This document shows positions 10,138-21,300 of a stretch of DNA of 64,000 bases, piece by piece. Position 1 is the stretch's first letter; each line of letters starts with the position of its first letter. The notes below the pieces were generated by a model that saw nothing but the letters and a program-made list of their open reading frames with translations, made no database searches and had not been told where the DNA came from. Source of the stretch: Monoplex corrugatus (taxonomy: Eukaryota; Mollusca; Gastropoda; Littorinimorpha; Ranellidae). The stretch is taken from NCBI GenBank assembly GCA_030674185.1, contig CM060307.1, forward strand, positions 44,623,181 through 44,687,180. Reading direction: 5' to 3'. The position numbers and the translations under genes were made by a program.

Positions 10138-10830
10138 TGGCAGGCACATGAGTGATGATGGAATGATGGATGGATGATGCATGGATGATGGATGGATAGG
10201 ATGGATGATGGATGGATGATGGTGATGGATGAGATGGATGATGGATGGATGATGGATGGATGATGGATGGATGATGATGGATGAGGGATGGGTGATGGAT
10301 GGTGATGGATGGTGATGGAGGGTGATGGATGGGTGATGGATGGGTGATGGATGGGTGATGGATGGTGATGGATGGTGATGGATGGTGATGGATGGTGATG
10401 GATGGATGGATGGATGGATGATGGATGGATGATGGATGGATGATGGATGGATGATGGATGGATGATGGATGATGGATGATGATGGATGGATGATGGATGG
10501 ATGATGGATGGATGATGGATGGATGATGGATGGATGATGGATGGAGATGGATGGAGATGGATGAGGAGGATGGAGGATGATGGAGGATGGATGGAGGATG
10601 GATGGAGGATGGATGGAGGATGGATGGAGGATGGATGGAGGATGGATGGAGGATGGATGGAGGATGGATGGAGGATGGATGGAGGATGGATGGAGTGGAG
10701 GGAGGATGTGATGGATGGATGGAGGATGTGATGGATGGATGGATGGATGGATGGATGGATGGATGGATGGATGGATGGATGGATGGATGGATGGATGGAT
10801 TGGATGATGGAGATGGACGATGGACGATGG
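10138..10830. repeat. (GATG)n-derived minisatellite
   Basis: Tandem GATGGATG, GGTGATGGAT and GGAGGATGGATG units in blocks, including a pure GGAT run at 10728-10800. It starts within the 3' tail of RTE copy A, whose other copies end in short GATGATG runs, and so appears to be an expanded LINE tail. Long open frames across it in both directions (poly-His/Ser/Pro-Ile on the minus strand) are artefacts of the repeat. Confidence 0.95.
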
Positions 10831-10848
10831 ACGATGGACGATTGATGA

Positions 10849-10863
10849 TGATGACGATGACGA

Positions 10864-10908
<45 letters not shown>

Positions 10909-10911
10909 TAA
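10849..10911. repeat. (GAC)n microsatellite, 3' tail of the opposing LINE
   Basis: About 20 units of GAC/ATGAC. It lies immediately 3' of the minus-strand RTE-like LINE whose coding end is at about 10920, so it is that element's tail. Confidence 0.9.
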
Positions 10912-10912
10912 C

Positions 10913-11903
10913 GATGAAGATGATGTTGGTTATGTTCTCGATGTATGAGATTGGAGGTCTGCCTTTCTTCCTTTTTGCCACTGTTTTTCCTTGAAAGATG
11001 GTTGCCATGTGGTCCATGTTCTTGTTGCGTGATACATGGCCAATGTATTTTAGTCTTCTTTTGTTGATGTCTGCTAGTAGTTTTCTGGTGGCATCAAGTT
11101 CTTCCAGGACACTTTCATTAGTTCTTCTGTCTGTCCATTTGACACATAGTAGTCTCCTATAAAACCACATGTCTGCTGCTTCGATTCTTCTGCAATCAGT
11201 TTTTTCTCAGAGTGAAACTTCACAGCCATAAATCATGACTGGCCAGGTCAGGACATTTTAGAAGTCTAACTTACTGGCCATTTGGTATGCTCTGTCTTTC
11301 CAGATGTTGTTGAGTTGGACCATTTTTTGCTTTGCTATTCCAATTTTTATTTTGATGTCTTTGGAGCAGGTTCCATCATCAGTTTTTACACAGCCAGGAT
11401 ATTTGAAATCCTTCACATTTTCTATAGAAACTTTGTTAATTGTGATGTCATGATTGTTTTCAGTGTCTTTGCCTTTGATATGTAGCACTTTTGTTTTCTT
11501 GGCGATCAAGTTTAGACCAGCCTTTTTGCCTGCTGCATCTACCATGTATAGAATTCTTTTTATGCTAACAGTGCAGTATCATCGGCTTAGCGCAGGTTTG
11601 TAAGATATTTTCCTCCCATTTTTATGTCCATGTCTTCATGTCAGCATCTCTCATGGCTTGTTCCGTGTAGATGTTAAAGAGATACGGTGAGAGGATGCAA
11701 CCTTGTCTGACTCCCCTGTGGATGTTGAAGAATTCATATTTCTGATTGTTCCATTTAACTGTAGCCTTTCGGTCCTTACATAATGAAGTAGTTATTGCAG
11801 TGATGGGTTTGAGAAAACCCATTTTGACCATTGTGCTGAACAGGTGGAAAGGAGTGACGCTGTCAAATGCTTTGCTATAGTCTATAAAGATGACAAAAGC
11901 TTC
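10913..11903 (-). pseudogene. RTE-like LINE (second family), RT 3' half
   Basis: RT blocks EAFVIFIDYSKAFDSV, GVRQGCILSPYLFNIYTE, a catalytic motif where the tyrosine codon is TAA (stop at 11587-11589, leaving ADDTALL), LNLIAKKTKVLHI and the C-terminal [15 protein letters not shown] and [12 protein letters not shown]. Frames change near 11620, 11550 and 11220. Immediately 5' of EAFVIF the element is interrupted by gypsy-2 and resumes at 16752. It differs in sequence from copies A and B and is a separate family of the same general kind. Confidence 0.85.
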
Positions 11904-12084
11904 TCTTTCGTTCTTTCTACTGCCAACTCGGAAGACAGGGCAATGCTTCTTCGTCTTTACTCCCCGCTGTCTGATTGTCAACTGACCATATATATATTTC
12001 ACAGTGAACAGCAATCAGTTATCATTTAAACGAATTCATACCGTGCTGCTATCCGCACGCTGTTTACTGTCAACACACGTCACA
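11904..12084 (-). repeat. gypsy-2 3' LTR
   Basis: 181 bp, matching the 5' LTR except for about six substitutions, a 2-bp TA indel in the ATATAT run and a one-base indel. Its outer edge meets GCTTC (11899-11903). Confidence 0.95.
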
Positions 12085-12097
12085 TCTCCCTTTCTTT
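12085..12097 (-). promoter_or_regulatory. gypsy-2 polypurine tract
   Basis: AAAGAAAGGGAGA on the minus strand, immediately upstream of the 3' LTR start. The position and purine content match the plus-strand primer site of LTR elements. Confidence 0.9.
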
Positions 12098-12328
12098 AAG
12101 GAAACAAAATCTATTAATCATTTTTCCTATCTTTCAGTCCATACGAAATAAATGTGTTTCCTACCTTTATCACGCCATTAACTTAACAAACACTCATTCT
12201 TTCTCTCACGCACAGGGCCCAATCATTCATTCACCTCATTTTATCCCTGATCATTATACTATCCATCATCATCATGTCCATATTTCGCAATGCTTTCAGT
12301 TTATCCGATTGTGGTAGAGTCTTCAGTT

Positions 12329-12963
12329 TCATTCATATTTCAGGAAATCTGGCTTTTTGCTTTGTCTTCCAGATCTTGTTCTGTAAGGAGAACTAACTGG
12401 TTCGGGTTGTCCTGTCCTTGTTTGTTTGATAACTTCATCTGGCTCCTTGATGCTGGTCGTCTCAGACATTTTGATGACTGGTGACTGATCAGATGAGTTC
12501 TCACGGACAGACGATGCTGGCGTCCTGACATCTGTTCCAGTTCCAGTTTTCTTGTTATCTTCCAGCATCTGTTGTGATGGACTGATGATTTGCTGTTGCT
12601 TGCCCGATGTGTCGCTTTCCTGATGTCTTCCAGAAATCATCCTTCTCTGGACAAGTCGTTGAGGGTTGATTGTCTGCTGAAGCTCCGTTTCTGTTGTGTC
12701 TCATAGCTGACGACGATTCATTTGTACTGACGTCCGTCCTCTGTGCGAATGTTGTATGACCGGATGTTCACCTGTTGGTCTACTTTGGCGCTGATCCACT
12801 TTTTGGATCCTGGAGGTTGGAATTTCACAATCTGTCCTGGACTCAGTTCTGTCAGCTCTACTGCGCTTCTGTTGTAGTAGTGCGCTTGCTTCAGTTTCCT
12901 TTTCTCAAGTTTTTTCTTGATTGGTGTAACTGTAGGTTGGAGTAATGTCTTTGACGTCGGCAC
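12329..12963 (-). pseudogene. gypsy-2 integrase C-terminal region and tail
   Basis: KLKQAHYYNRSAVELTELSP and GQIVKFQPPGSKKWISAKV form a GPY/F-like module, followed by a serine/threonine-rich tail ending TRSGRQSKKPDFLKYE. Two stops separate the pieces. The tail resembles the end of the gypsy-3 fragment at 54234-54644, which closes TRRGRIIKTPSFKDYV, a conserved pol terminus. Confidence 0.8.
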
Positions 12964-13932
12964 TTGTGTTCATGTTCTTCTGCCGAACAGTCTCTGAGCA
13001 GGCGAACTGTTTACAGTCTCTGTCGGGATGTTTCTCAGCTCAAGTAAAGCGAGGAAGGGATCTTGATTGTTGTGTTCTGCTTTCTTCATGCACGTCTTTG
13101 CAGCCTTCACCGCGCTCTCTGCTTTTCCATTGGACTGAGGGTAGTGTGGTGAGCTTGTTACGTGTTCAAACCCATATGTTTTTCTGAACTATCCAAACTG
13201 GTTTGATGTTGTCAGGCGTTCTGGTATTCCGTGCCTTGCCAAGTATCTCTTCAGACAGATGATGACCTCTTTGGATTCTCTTGTTTGTAACCGATCAATT
13301 TCAAAGAAATCAGAGTAGTGATCGACCGTGACCAGGTATTCATTGCCATTATGTTCAAAGATGTCACAAGCGATGTGTTGCCAGGGCAGGTCAGGGATCT
13401 CTGTACTGATAAGTGGTTCCTTCTGCTGACCACGTTGGTATGTGTTACAGGCGCTGCATGTTTTGACAAAATCTTCAATGTCCATGTTCATCCTGGGCCA
13501 GTAGATTACCTCACGTGCTCTTCTTATGCAGCTCTGAATTCCTGAGTGGCTTGCATGAAGTTTCTCAAGGATGTCTGCTCTTTCGCTTTCAGGTACAATT
13601 ACTCTGTGGCTTTTGAAGACAAGTCCGTTGTGGACTGACAGTTCCTCCCTGAAAGGAAAGTATTCTTGTAACTGTAATGAAAGTTGTTGTTTCTCCTCTG
13701 GCCAGCCTTGTAGAATGACAGCTTTCAGGATTTTCATGGTTGCATCTTCCTGAATTGCTTGCTGCAGACTGTTCAGTCTCTCTTGGCTGATGGCCAGTTC
13801 TTGCAATGAGTCTGTTTTCTCCAGGTCTGTGAGGAAAACGGCTTCCTTGTGGGTGACTTGCTGTTCCGCTTTTCCACAGACTGCTCTGCTGAGGGTGTCA
13901 GCCAGGTGCATCTCAGATCCACGCTTGTACAC
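12964..13932 (-). pseudogene. gypsy-2 integrase
   Basis: The N-terminal HHCC finger is seen as LHASHSG and CSACNTYQRG. The first catalytic aspartate lies in WQHIACDIFEHNG. The second aspartate region reads LTTSNQFG with a short deletion and no D, followed by a TAG at 13186-13188. The glutamate block SPHYPQSNGKAE remains on the other side. Missing the middle catalytic residue, it cannot be active. Confidence 0.88.
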
Positions 13933-13974
13933 TACCTGAACTTCTGAGTTCTGAGTAGCATCCTCTGAATCCTC

Positions 13975-14292
13975 TTACGGTGCTGAGAGCAGGCTCTTCT
14001 TATGAATGGTCTCTAGTGGTTTGTGGTCGGTCTCCACCAGGATGTCTCTTCCATAGACGTATCTCTCAAACCTTTCCAGACCGAAGAGTATTGCCAACAT
14101 CTCCTTTTCTATTTGAGCATAGCTTTTTTCTGTCTTGGTCAAGGCTCGTGATGTGTACTGAATCGGTTGACCATCCTGCATGAGACAAGCTCCAAGTCCA
14201 AACTGTGAAGCATCACACCGAAGGGTGGTTGTACGCTTTCCTGAAGAGTCAAAGTAGCGAAGTACCGGTGGCTCAGAGAGTATCTTCTTCAC
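13975..14292 (-). pseudogene. gypsy-2 RNase H domain
   Basis: TTLRCDASQFGLGACLMQ, SRALTKTEKSYAQIEKEMLA and VETDHKPLETI carry the D-E-D residues of the retroviral-type RNase H. The frame is lost near 13975, just before the connection region VYKRGSEMHLADTLSRAV. Confidence 0.9.
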
Positions 14293-14320
14293 TTTCTTCA
14301 GGGCTTCTCCGTGGACGTCT

Positions 14321-15307
14321 TCATCCCATCTGAAGTGGACGTCTTTTTTTTACCAGTTCTCTGAGTGGTGCTGCTGCCTCAGACAGGTTCGGTGCAAATT
14401 TCTGAAGGTATCCAACTACACCGAGTAGTCTCTGCACAGCTGCTTTGTCTTCTGGCACTGGGAGTTGTTGGACAGCGTCCAATTTCTTTGGGTCGGCTTT
14501 CAAGCCTTCTCTTGAGAAGATGTGTCCCAAATATGATATCTCTGTTCGTTTCATCTCAACCTTCTCCTTGTTGAGTTTGATTCCAGTCTCTCGGCATCGT
14601 TGTAGCAAACGGTTCAGGTTGGTTTCATGAACTTGTGCTCCTGCTTTGTCGGTTGGTCCTCTGCCAAAAACAAAGATGTCATCATGAACCGCCACCACGC
14701 CTGGCAGTCCTGCCAGAGCGATGTCAATCCTCCTCTGGAATTCTTCTGGGGCTGGTGAAATTCCAAAGGGCATTCGTTTCCATCGGTATTTGCCAAAAGG
14801 CGTCTCAAATGTTGTCAGGTAGCAGCTGTCTTCGTCCAGTTCAACGTGCCAAAACCCGTTTTTCGCGTCCAGGTGTGTGAAGTATTTTGCAACTTTGAGG
14901 AGAGGCAGTACGTCATCAATGGTTGGCATGGGGTACTCGTTTCTCCTGAGGGCTTTGTTCAGTGGCTTAGGGTCGATGCACAGTCTGACTTTCCCATTGC
15001 TCTTCGTTGTTACGACCAAACTGCTTATCCACTCCGTTGGCGTGTCTACTTTAGTGACCACGTCCAGTTTTTTCAACCTCTTCAGCTCGTCCTTCACTTT
15101 CTCTTGCACTGCTATCGGCCACTTTCTGCAAGGCATCTTCACTGGAGCAATACTGGGGTCTGTTTCTAGGTGTAATTTCCCTTCTAGTTTTCCTTCTCCT
15201 TCAAAGACATCGTTGTACTTTGTGAGCATATCTTTTGCATTTTCCTCCTCTTTCTGATTTGCTGCTATCGTTGCAATGTTCTCTTCATTGATCGTCAACA
15301 ATTGCAT
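14321..15307 (-). pseudogene. gypsy-2 reverse transcriptase domain
   Basis: A 328-codon open stretch with the full RT set: KLDVVTKVDTPTEWISS, VRLCIDPKPLNKAL, HLDAKNGFWHVELDED, MPFGISPAPEEFQRR and the catalytic block VAVHDDIFVFG, where YxDD is replaced by VHDD. SYLGHIFSREGLKADP and YLQKFAPNLSEAA follow. The frame breaks at an eight-T run (14343-14350 on plus) at the border to RNase H, a likely slippage indel. Confidence 0.92.
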
Positions 15308-15461
15308 GTGCTGTACAGCTTTCAGTCCCAGTACTGGCTTACAGTCCGTTTTGGTGATCGCGAAGTTGACTTTGTATTTCCTTCTGTTCTTGGGGTTTTC
15401 ACTCGCAGCACTATCTCCCCCACAGGCTTCATTTCTGTTCGTTGAACATCACCAGCTTCTT

Positions 15462-15728
15462 CTAAGTCTCTTGCAGGTCAGACTTTCTTTCATCTCCTGT
15501 GACTTCTCTGTACAGGCTCTCAGACATCACGTTTGTTGTTGCACCTGTGTCAAGAAGAAATGTTACCGGCATCTCATTTATCAGCATTTTTGCTCGTATG
15601 TTTCTCTCCTTTTTTCTGGTTTTTGTCTTCGATTCCGAGGATTTCATTATCGCTTTCAGTGTCAGTCTATTCTTCTTCGAAGTGCCGAACTCGTTTTCTT
15701 TTGAATTTTCTTGGGTGTTCTGCAGCAT
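15462..15728 (-). pseudogene. gypsy-2 protease
   Basis: The active-site motif LLDTGATTNVMS is intact in a frame shifted relative to the zinc knuckles, consistent either with programmed frameshifting between gag and pol or with decay. The flap and the region up to RT (15307-15462) read only in pieces. Confidence 0.85.
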
Positions 15729-16501
15729 GAAGCAAAGTGATTATTTCCTCCACAAGCTTTGCATTTTCTTCCAAATGTTGGACATTTCTCTTTTGCTCTT
15801 GGGTGCTTTCCACCACAATATCCGCATTTCTCTCTGTACTCTGGTTTGTTTCCTTTGCTATACTGCTTTGCTGTCATCTTTTCTTTGAAAGCTTAGACTT
15901 CCTGCATGTCCTGCGTTTTTCTCATCATTTGGACGGTTTGATGTTGACTTGATTCATGCGCTCTGCACATATCAATACATGCAGTCAATGTCAGCTGTCG
16001 CACTTCCAGTAATTTTGATCGCAGAGTCTCGTCATGTATACCCAGTACGATTTGATCTCTCAACAGTCTGTCTTCCAGTGTACCATAGTTACAGGTCTTG
16101 ATCAGTCTCCGCAGTTCTGCTACAAACTGTTCGATAGATTCTCCTGCTGCTTGATGTCTGCAGTTGAATCTGAATGCTTCGTATGTTTCATTGGTTGAAC
16201 CCACACAGTATTCTTCGAATTTCTGGAGAACAGTGTCAATGTCATTTCTTTCAGCTTCATTAGCAAATGCCAATCCTTCATAGATGTCCATAGCATCCAG
16301 CCCGATGCAAGAAAGAAAAACTGCTGTTCTGTATGTTGGGTCTTCTTCTGTCTGTGTTGTCACAATTTCATAGCTGTCCCAAAGCCTCTTGAATTTCCTC
16401 CAGCTGCTCTGCAGGTTTCCTCCATTCACATCAAGTTTAGGAGGCAAGGGAATCTTGGCATGTCGTTGACTGGCTTTTCTCTCTTCTTGTTCATCTTCCA
16501 T
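15662..16501 (-). pseudogene. gypsy-2 gag with zinc knuckles
   Basis: Starts at ATG 16501 and is open for 202 codons (FKRLWDSYEIVT, AVFLSCIGLDAMDIYEG, QFVAELRRLIKTCNYG, LRDQIVLGI), typical gypsy capsid. A TAA at 15893-15895 interrupts it; the same frame then continues through two cysteine/histidine knuckles (CGYCGGKHPRAKEKC and CKACGGNNHFASCC). The nucleocapsid part overlaps the protease frame. Confidence 0.9.
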
Positions 16502-16550
16502 GGTTGAACTTTAGTCTTCAATATTCTGGATTTTTGTTAGAGTTCGTAAT

Positions 16551-16566
16551 CTCACTTCTGACACCA
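16551..16566 (-). promoter_or_regulatory. gypsy-2 primer-binding site
   Basis: TGGTGTCAGAAGTGAG starts exactly at the inner edge of the 5' LTR. Complementarity of the TGG start to tRNA CCA ends is required. The sequence most resembles sites attributed to tRNA-Leu; that assignment is from memory and not checked. Confidence 0.8.
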
Positions 16567-16746
16567 TCTTTCGTTCTTTCTACTGCCAACTCGGAAGACA
16601 GGGCTATGCTTCTTCGTCTTTACTCGTCGCTGTCTGATTCTCAACTGACCATATACATTTCACAGTGAACAGCAATCAGTTATCATTTAAACGAATATCA
16701 TGCCGTGCTGCTATCCGCACGCTGTTTACTGTCAACACACGTCACA
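16567..16746 (-). repeat. gypsy-2 5' LTR
   Basis: 180 bp. In the sense orientation it begins TGTGACGTGTGTTGACAG and ends CGAAAGA. The 3' end is CGAAAGA rather than the usual CA, but the primer site begins on the next base, which fixes the boundary. Its outer edge meets the GCTTC target duplication. Confidence 0.95.
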
Positions 16747-16751
16747 GCTTC

Positions 16752-16835
16752 TTTTTTCTGCGCTCTTTAATTTTCTCTAGCACAAAAAGCATATCCGTTT
16801 TGTTTCTATTGGATCTGTAGCCTGCTTAAATAAGT
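16752..16835 (-). pseudogene. RTE-like LINE (second family), piece upstream of gypsy-2
   Basis: The minus strand reads AGYRSNRNKTDMLFVLEKIK and ERRKK directly into the target duplication, joining in frame to EAFVIFIDY on the far side of gypsy-2. The stretch before it is unrecognisable, so this LINE was 5'-truncated or has decayed at about 16835. Confidence 0.8.
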
Positions 16836-17290
16836 AGGTGAATAAAATAAATAGATCTGATAGCAGCATACTTACAGCGGGATCCCAGAAATAGAATTAC
16901 ATCCCCTGTTTGTTTTTCTTTTTGTTCATCCAGTGGGAGAAAAGTACTAAAATGACATCATAATATATTTGTGAGTAACGATAAGAACTGTGGAGAGGGG
17001 AGGCAAATGTGATATCTGAGAGGAAGTGAGATGAATTCTGAAATTTGAAAAGTGGTCATGAAGTATTAGTATTGTTTTATCCTGAAAAGGGTCCATGTCT
17101 AAAACTATGAAAACTATGATGCACTAGCTAGACTAGCTTTTGGAATATAAGTATATTAATATTAAATAATGCATAAATATACATACATATTCTTACATAC
17201 ATACTCACACACGTATCCATTGGTACATATACATGTATTTTCGTGTTTTTCTGGTTCCATTCGTTAAGTTCACTTACTTGCATTGAGTGG

Positions 17291-17356
<66 letters not shown>

Positions 17357-17500
17357 TTCTTCTTCGTCCTGAAGATTTTTCAAACGTATTTTTCTTTGGG
17401 GCCAATCTAATTGTATTAGCCAATGAGTTCTACTGGAATAAGCAAACACGATTAGCAAATGGACATTGGAAAACCAGGAAAACCCACTTCACAAATTAGT
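16836..17500. other. AT-rich spacer with (GTT)n array
   Basis: No gene or element recognised except a (GTT)n microsatellite at 17288-17355 of about 22 units and a short match (17235-17265, TTTTCGTGTTTTTCTGGTTC) to the dispersed retroposon-like family described at 44640-44805. A fragment CATCCAGTGGGA near 16928 may belong to the same family. Confidence 0.5.
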
Positions 17501-17573
17501 CGGAACAGCAAAAGTCAACAGACTCCAGTGTGGAACATAATGAAAGGGGAGGGCAGAAGACTCCATTCAGTAT

Positions 17574-18271
17574 GTGTGTAAACTGACAAAACTCATACGG
17601 ACAAAGGAACTGGAGAAATATCCAAACCATTTCAAAAATCCATACAAAACTATCATACCCCAAAAAATAGGGAGACACTGTCGTGAATGGCCAGAAGGGA
17701 AAGCAGATGCAGAAGTTCAACTACTCATGCAGCAACTCAGTTGCAGCCACAAAGATGTAATCATATACACGGATGGCTCATCATTAACAACAAATCTGGA
17801 TGGGACTTCACTGTCAATCAGAATGGAAACACCATTCATGAAGAAAACGCTATATATGGTATCACGACCTCCGGTCTAACAATAGAAACTGAGGCAGTCA
17901 CACATGTACTCCAATGGTTAACTTCACTGGATGATGAAATGAATGAAAGTCAAGCCTTCATTCTGACTGACTCGATGAATCTACTTCAAAAAATGCCAAA
18001 TGGAGTAGGGACCCCAGAATGGCACAAGGCAATGCGCAGTATCGACCAACAAAATCTCACATGGATCTACTGCCCCGGACACGCTGGTGTTAAGGGAAAT
18101 GAACGTGCCGATAAACTATCAGGCAATACCACTACAACAAAAATTCTCCATCTGGGAAAATCTGAGGTCATTAAAGGCTTAAAATCGTACCTTCGCGAAC
18201 AAAATGTGAGTCATCATACCATCGAATGCCTTACCCAAATACGAATAGATGAGGGAGTGACCAGAAATCTA
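17574..18271 (+). pseudogene. RNase H domain of family-B LINE
   Basis: The first aspartate block VIIYTDGSSL lies in one frame; a frameshift near 17790 moves to a second frame with IETEAVTHVLQWL, AFILTDSMNLLQKM and TWIYCPGHAGVKGNERADKL. All four catalytic acidic residues are visible, but the domain is split. The ending IRIDEGVTRN meets the RTE 3' end. The expected N-terminal RT is absent. Confidence 0.88.
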
Positions 18272-18313
18272 CTCATCATCATCATCAGGTGCCCTGCCGC
18301 ATGGCGTTGGCGA

Positions 18314-21300
18314 TCATGGACTTCCATTTGTCCCATTCTCTCGTTGCCCCCAGAATATCTCCCCCACCCTCCTCGTCCCCAGCCACTCTGCAAGTCCGTC
18401 CAGCATTTTCTCCCTGGGTCTACCTGGTGCTCTCTTTCCCTCCAGCTTTCCCGTTGTGACCAGGTGCTCCAAATCCCCCTTCCTCATAAAATGGCCTATA
18501 AATGTTGCCTGTCTTTTCCTAATCTTCCTTATGAGTGATCTACTTGTGTCTGCCTCCATCAAGACTGTCTCGTTTGTTTTCTTTGCTGTCCATGGAACTC
18601 TCAACATTCTTCTTAGAAACCACATCTCGGCTGCCTCAATCTTGTTCTGGCTTTGCTTGTTGACTGTCCACGCCTCACATCCGTACAACAGTATTGGTTC
18701 TATATAACATTCAAGAACTCTCTTCCTGATGTTAATTGATAGGCATTTGTTGGTAAGAATGTTTGTCATCTTCTTGAATGCTGTTTTGGCTTGGCCGATT
18801 CTGCTGGCTATTTCTGATGTGCATCTGCCATCTGATGAAATGATCGTTCCCAGGTATGTGAATTTATCAACCTGTGTCAAGGTTGTGCCATTTGCTGTTA
18901 TTTTGCATGAGGGGATTTCATGTTTTTTACTGATCACCATGACTTCAGTCTTCCTGCTGTTTAGTTCCAGTCCCTTACCTTTGCTTTCTATTTCTAGTAT
19001 ATTCACCAGGTTTTGTAGGTCCCTTTCATTTTCTGCAATTAGCACGGTGTCATCTGCGTATCGAATGTTGTTTATCATTTTCCCTCCAACCTTTAATCCA
19101 GGGTCTTCTTCTAGGTTTCTCATGATGTTTTCGCTGTAAAGTGAAAACAGATCTGGTGACAAAACACAACCCTGTCTGACTCCTCTTTTGATGTTTTGGA
19201 AAGAGCTTACATCGTTTTCTATTCTCATTGCAGCTGTTTGTTCCCAATACATATTTCTGATTATTCGTAGATCTTTTCCATCAACATTGAGTCTCTCCAG
19301 TTGGTTGATCAATTCTTCATGTCTTACCCGATCGAAAGCCTTTGTGTAGTCAACAAAGCGTAAATACAAATCCTTATTCATCTCATTTGACCTCTCTATG
19401 ATAGTTCTTAGGATGTATATGGCATTAATAGTTCCTTTCCCTTCCACAAATCCACACTGTTCTTCTGCTATTTCCCTTTTGATTCTATTCCTTGTCCTCA
19501 TCATGATTATTCTTAACAGGATTTTTGTTACATGACTCATCAAACTGATTGTGCGATGGAGTTCACATTCTATAGCCCCTGTCTTCTTTGGAAGTGCAAT
19601 GAAAATTGATTTTGACGTATCTTGGGGGATTTTCTCCAGTGTCGTAAATTTCATTTAGGAGGAATGTTATTTTTTCTATGCCAAATTCCTCCAGGGCTTC
19701 AATCATCTCTGTAGTAATGTTGTCTGGTCCTGGGGCTTTTCCTGGTTTCATCTTTTTCAGTGCTGCTCTAACTTCATCTTTCATTATGGGTGGTCCTTCA
19801 AATGTCTTTTTTATAATGTGTTCGTTTCTGTGATCCTCAAAAAGGTCTTTAATGTACTCTCCCCATCTGTCTAATATTTTGTCTTTTTCCATGATAAACG
19901 TGCCATCTTTCGATTTCAAGCAACCAGTTGATGTGCATGTATTTTTCCTGTGGACAATTTTTTCAGTTCGTCTGTACATACCCTGAGGATCCGTTTTGTG
20001 TCTGTCTTCCATTTCTTTGCACTTTGTTTTCAGCCAAGCTTCCTTAGCTTCATTGCACCTATTCCTGATCTCCTTGTTTATCTTCCTGTAGATCTCCTCG
20101 TTTCTCTTTGCCTTTCTCCTTTCCTCCATCAAGCCCAAAATTTCATTAGTCATCCAGCTCTTTTTTGCTTTTCTATCTGCCTTAGGGATTTCTTCACAAG
20201 CTTCATTTATCGAATTCTTCAACTTTGTCCATTGTTCCTCACTGTCACCAACGTCTTCCAGAGCAATGAATTTGTTTTGAACATGCACATTAAATTTTTT
20301 ACATATCACTTCATCTGTCTTTAAGAGTCCAAGGTTTAGTTTGATGTTGCTTTTGGTCTGTTTCCTTTTCCTCAATTTCAGTCTAAATCTTCCCACTACA
20401 TGATTGTGGTCGCTGTTGCACTCTGCGCCTGGTAGTGTTTTTGCTGACAGTAAAGAATTTCTCAATTTTTTGTTGATCAGGATGTAGTCAATTTGATTTT
20501 TGGTATTATCTCCTGGACTCATCCAAGTCCATTTTCTTCTATTAGGCTGCTCAAACCAGGTGTTTCCTACTATGAACTCATTCATCTGTGCCCATTCCAC
20601 AAGTTTCCCTCCCCTTTCATTTTGTGTACCGAGCCCATGAGGTCCAACTATATCCTCCACCCTATCCTGTCCCACTTTAGCATTAAAATCTCCCATTATT
20701 ACAGTAATTTCTTGTGATTTACATTGGACTTTGGCCATCTCTAATACTTCATAGAAGTTGTCGATGTCTTCCTGAGTACTTGCGGATGTTGGTGCATACA
20801 CCTGAATGATGTTGATATCAAATGGTTTGCCTCCCAACTTGACCAGCAAAACTCTGTCGGAGACAGCCCAGTATCCCTTAACTGCTTTTGATTTGTCCTT
20901 GTTCATCATGATGCCTACTCCTCTTTCATGTGAGTTACCACCAGAGTATATCATTGTGTATTCTCCTGATGTTATCATGCCTGCCCCCTTCCATCTCACT
21001 TCCCCTAGTCCTAAAATACCAATGTTAAGCCTTTCCATCTCTGTTTTGATATTTTCAATTTACCTTTCTGCAACAGTGTTCTTATATTCCATGTTGCAAC
21101 TTTGATGTTTTTAAATCTGAGTTTAGGGGGTTTGGTCGCAGTAACTTGCTGACGGTCTGGTGTCACCTGCGCCGCATGACGGTCCCTACCGGACGAAGCT
21201 GCTCCACAGGAGCACCTATTCACGTCGTTGTCTTTTTCCATTTTTCTGTTTCTGTCCATGGGTAACTTGGGAAAATTACGATGGTGGTTTCCCGTTGCCT

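Larger units (their letters stand above)
4643..10150 (+). mobile_element. RTE-like LINE, copy A, 5'-truncated and twice interrupted
   Basis: Pieces at 4643-6412, 6838-7339 and 9742-10150 align in order with the longer minus-strand copy B (18272-21660). The two gaps are a foldback element and a compound LINE insertion, both with clean target duplications. The first piece begins inside the endonuclease, so the first quarter of the element is missing. The 3' end reads GCCATGATCGCCAACGC and then grades into a GATG simple repeat. Many stops and frameshifts show it is old. Confidence 0.9.
11904..16746 (-). mobile_element. Complete Ty3/gypsy element (gypsy-2), 4843 bp
   Basis: Both LTRs, the primer-binding site, gag, protease, RT, RNase H, integrase and polypurine tract are present in canonical order on the minus strand. 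The element is flanked by GCTTC at 11899-11903 and 16747-16751. The LTRs differ at about six substitutions and two short indels over 180 bp (eye count), so insertion was not recent. Several frameshifts and stops disable the proteins. It sits inside an RTE-like RT. Confidence 0.95.

Noticed and set aside
9971..11170. A 399-codon minus-strand frame rich in [10 protein letters not shown]
   Set aside because: It is produced by the GATG/GAC repeat block; only its first 80 or so codons are a real LINE C-terminus.
12290..16000. Plus-strand frames of 60-140 codons across gypsy-2
   Set aside because: All are antisense to gypsy-2 gag-pol domains with clear catalytic motifs.
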